Of a stretch of DNA of 41,784 bases, positions 41,579-41,784 are shown piece after piece. Source of the stretch: Syntrophaceae bacterium UBA7520. Its GTDB lineage: Bacteria; Desulfobacterota; Syntrophia; Syntrophales; Smithellaceae. Every line of letters begins with the position of its first letter. Position 1 is the stretch's first letter. The position numbers were made by a program, and so were the translations under genes. The stretch spans positions 1 to 41,784 of the forward strand of contig DLNC01000024.1 in assembly GCA_002478265.1 (NCBI GenBank). Direction: 5' to 3'. The notes beneath the pieces were generated by a model, which saw only the letters and a program-made list of their open reading frames with translations, had not been told where the DNA came from and did not search any database.

Positions 41579-41784
41579 ATGAAGCGTCTTTTTTATTCTA
41601 CCATATTCATTCTATTTGTTTCCTTGTTTTTTGTTGTTCCTGATGATGTATGGTCTGATGTTGGTGTGGAGCCGAAAATTATTGTTGCTGGAAAAATAAT
41701 AGAGCAGCATAAGGTAAGCTTGTACGCGCGTTGTTTTTCTGTTTTGGACGGCAAAACATTGCCTTGCTCTTTTCAGGCCGTAAT
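41579..41784 (+). CDS. Start of a secreted protein of unknown function (3' truncated by window)
   Basis: The frame runs from ATG at 41579 to the window end (68 residues). GGGAGG lies 9 bases upstream. The N-terminus is a signal peptide: KRLFYSTIFILFVSLFFVV with likely cleavage after WSDV or near it, then VGVEPKIIVAGKIIEQHKVS. A TTGACA near 41393 may belong to its promoter but no good -10 stands at 17 bp. The codons are AT-richer than the neighbours. I do not recognise the family. Confidence 0.65.
   Translation, partial: MKRLFYSTIFILFVSLFFVVPDDVWSDVGVEPKIIVAGKIIEQHKVSLYARCFSVLDGKTLPCSFQAV

Noticed and set aside
1..41784. CRISPR array, insertion sequence or prophage
   Set aside because: No regularly spaced repeats, transposase motifs or phage genes were seen on either strand.

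Overview
The window looks like chromosomal DNA of a strictly anaerobic deltaproteobacterium, most like a fatty-acid or benzoate-degrading syntroph of the Syntrophales (Syntrophus/Smithella type). This rests on the gene mix: NAD-linked Fe-S oxidoreductase subunits, a crotonase, an ADP-forming acyl-CoA ligase, a CoA-transferase/racemase family protein, a stand-alone biotin carboxylase, an OFA-type transporter, a DUF438/hemerythrin/PAS protein, HEAT-repeat and HD-GYP signalling proteins, and roughly even GC. The lineage is an inference. I see no insertion sequence, phage gene, CRISPR array or rRNA.

Layout. 1-1078: end of a NuoF/HydB-like flavoprotein, a HoxU/NuoG-like Fe-S subunit, tRNA-Asn and a terminator. 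1157-5248: a small STAS-like protein facing a two-gene operon (HEAT-repeat protein, then HD-GYP protein). 5368-10297: small housekeeping and stress genes (MoaE-like, DUF3185, dodecin, DUF3795, YgiN-like monooxygenase, two SDR reductases, FMN-binding PNPOx-like protein, bacterioferritin). 10348-16380: receiver-PAS regulator, Nudix hydrolase, secreted orphan, CaiB/BaiF family protein, AsmA-like protein. 16569-18995: a second HEAT-repeat protein, paralogous to the first. 18970-20613: thiM-thiE under a TPP riboswitch. 20838-23655: biotin carboxylase and the DUF438/hemerythrin/PAS protein. 24003-30050: a copper/silver-type CusCBA efflux operon led by a small Met-rich periplasmic protein. 30265-34426: sulfur block (cysK, metY, mnmA, Rrf2 regulator). 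34494-38896: crotonase, ADP-forming ligase, MFS transporter. 38926-41332: cytochrome bd oxidase (cydAB). The window ends in the start of an exported orphan.

The genes fit an anaerobe that lives on acyl-CoA chemistry, guards against oxygen and metals (cytochrome bd, bacterioferritin, hemerythrin-like protein, Cus pump), and makes cysteine/homocysteine by direct sulfhydrylation. Several transcription units have a clear sigma70-type promoter with TTGACA or a close variant and exactly 17 bp of spacer; the one before the crotonase is a perfect consensus.

The most unusual observations are three. First, an N-terminal region with a (L/V)YP motif is shared by the HD-GYP protein and both HEAT-repeat proteins, which suggests an uncharacterised signalling module. 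Second, the metY leader on the minus strand can fold into nested stems ending at a U-run just before the ribosome binding site, and I cannot assign it to a known riboswitch class. Third, the orphan biotin carboxylase keeps its catalytic core but has changed ATP-loop residues.
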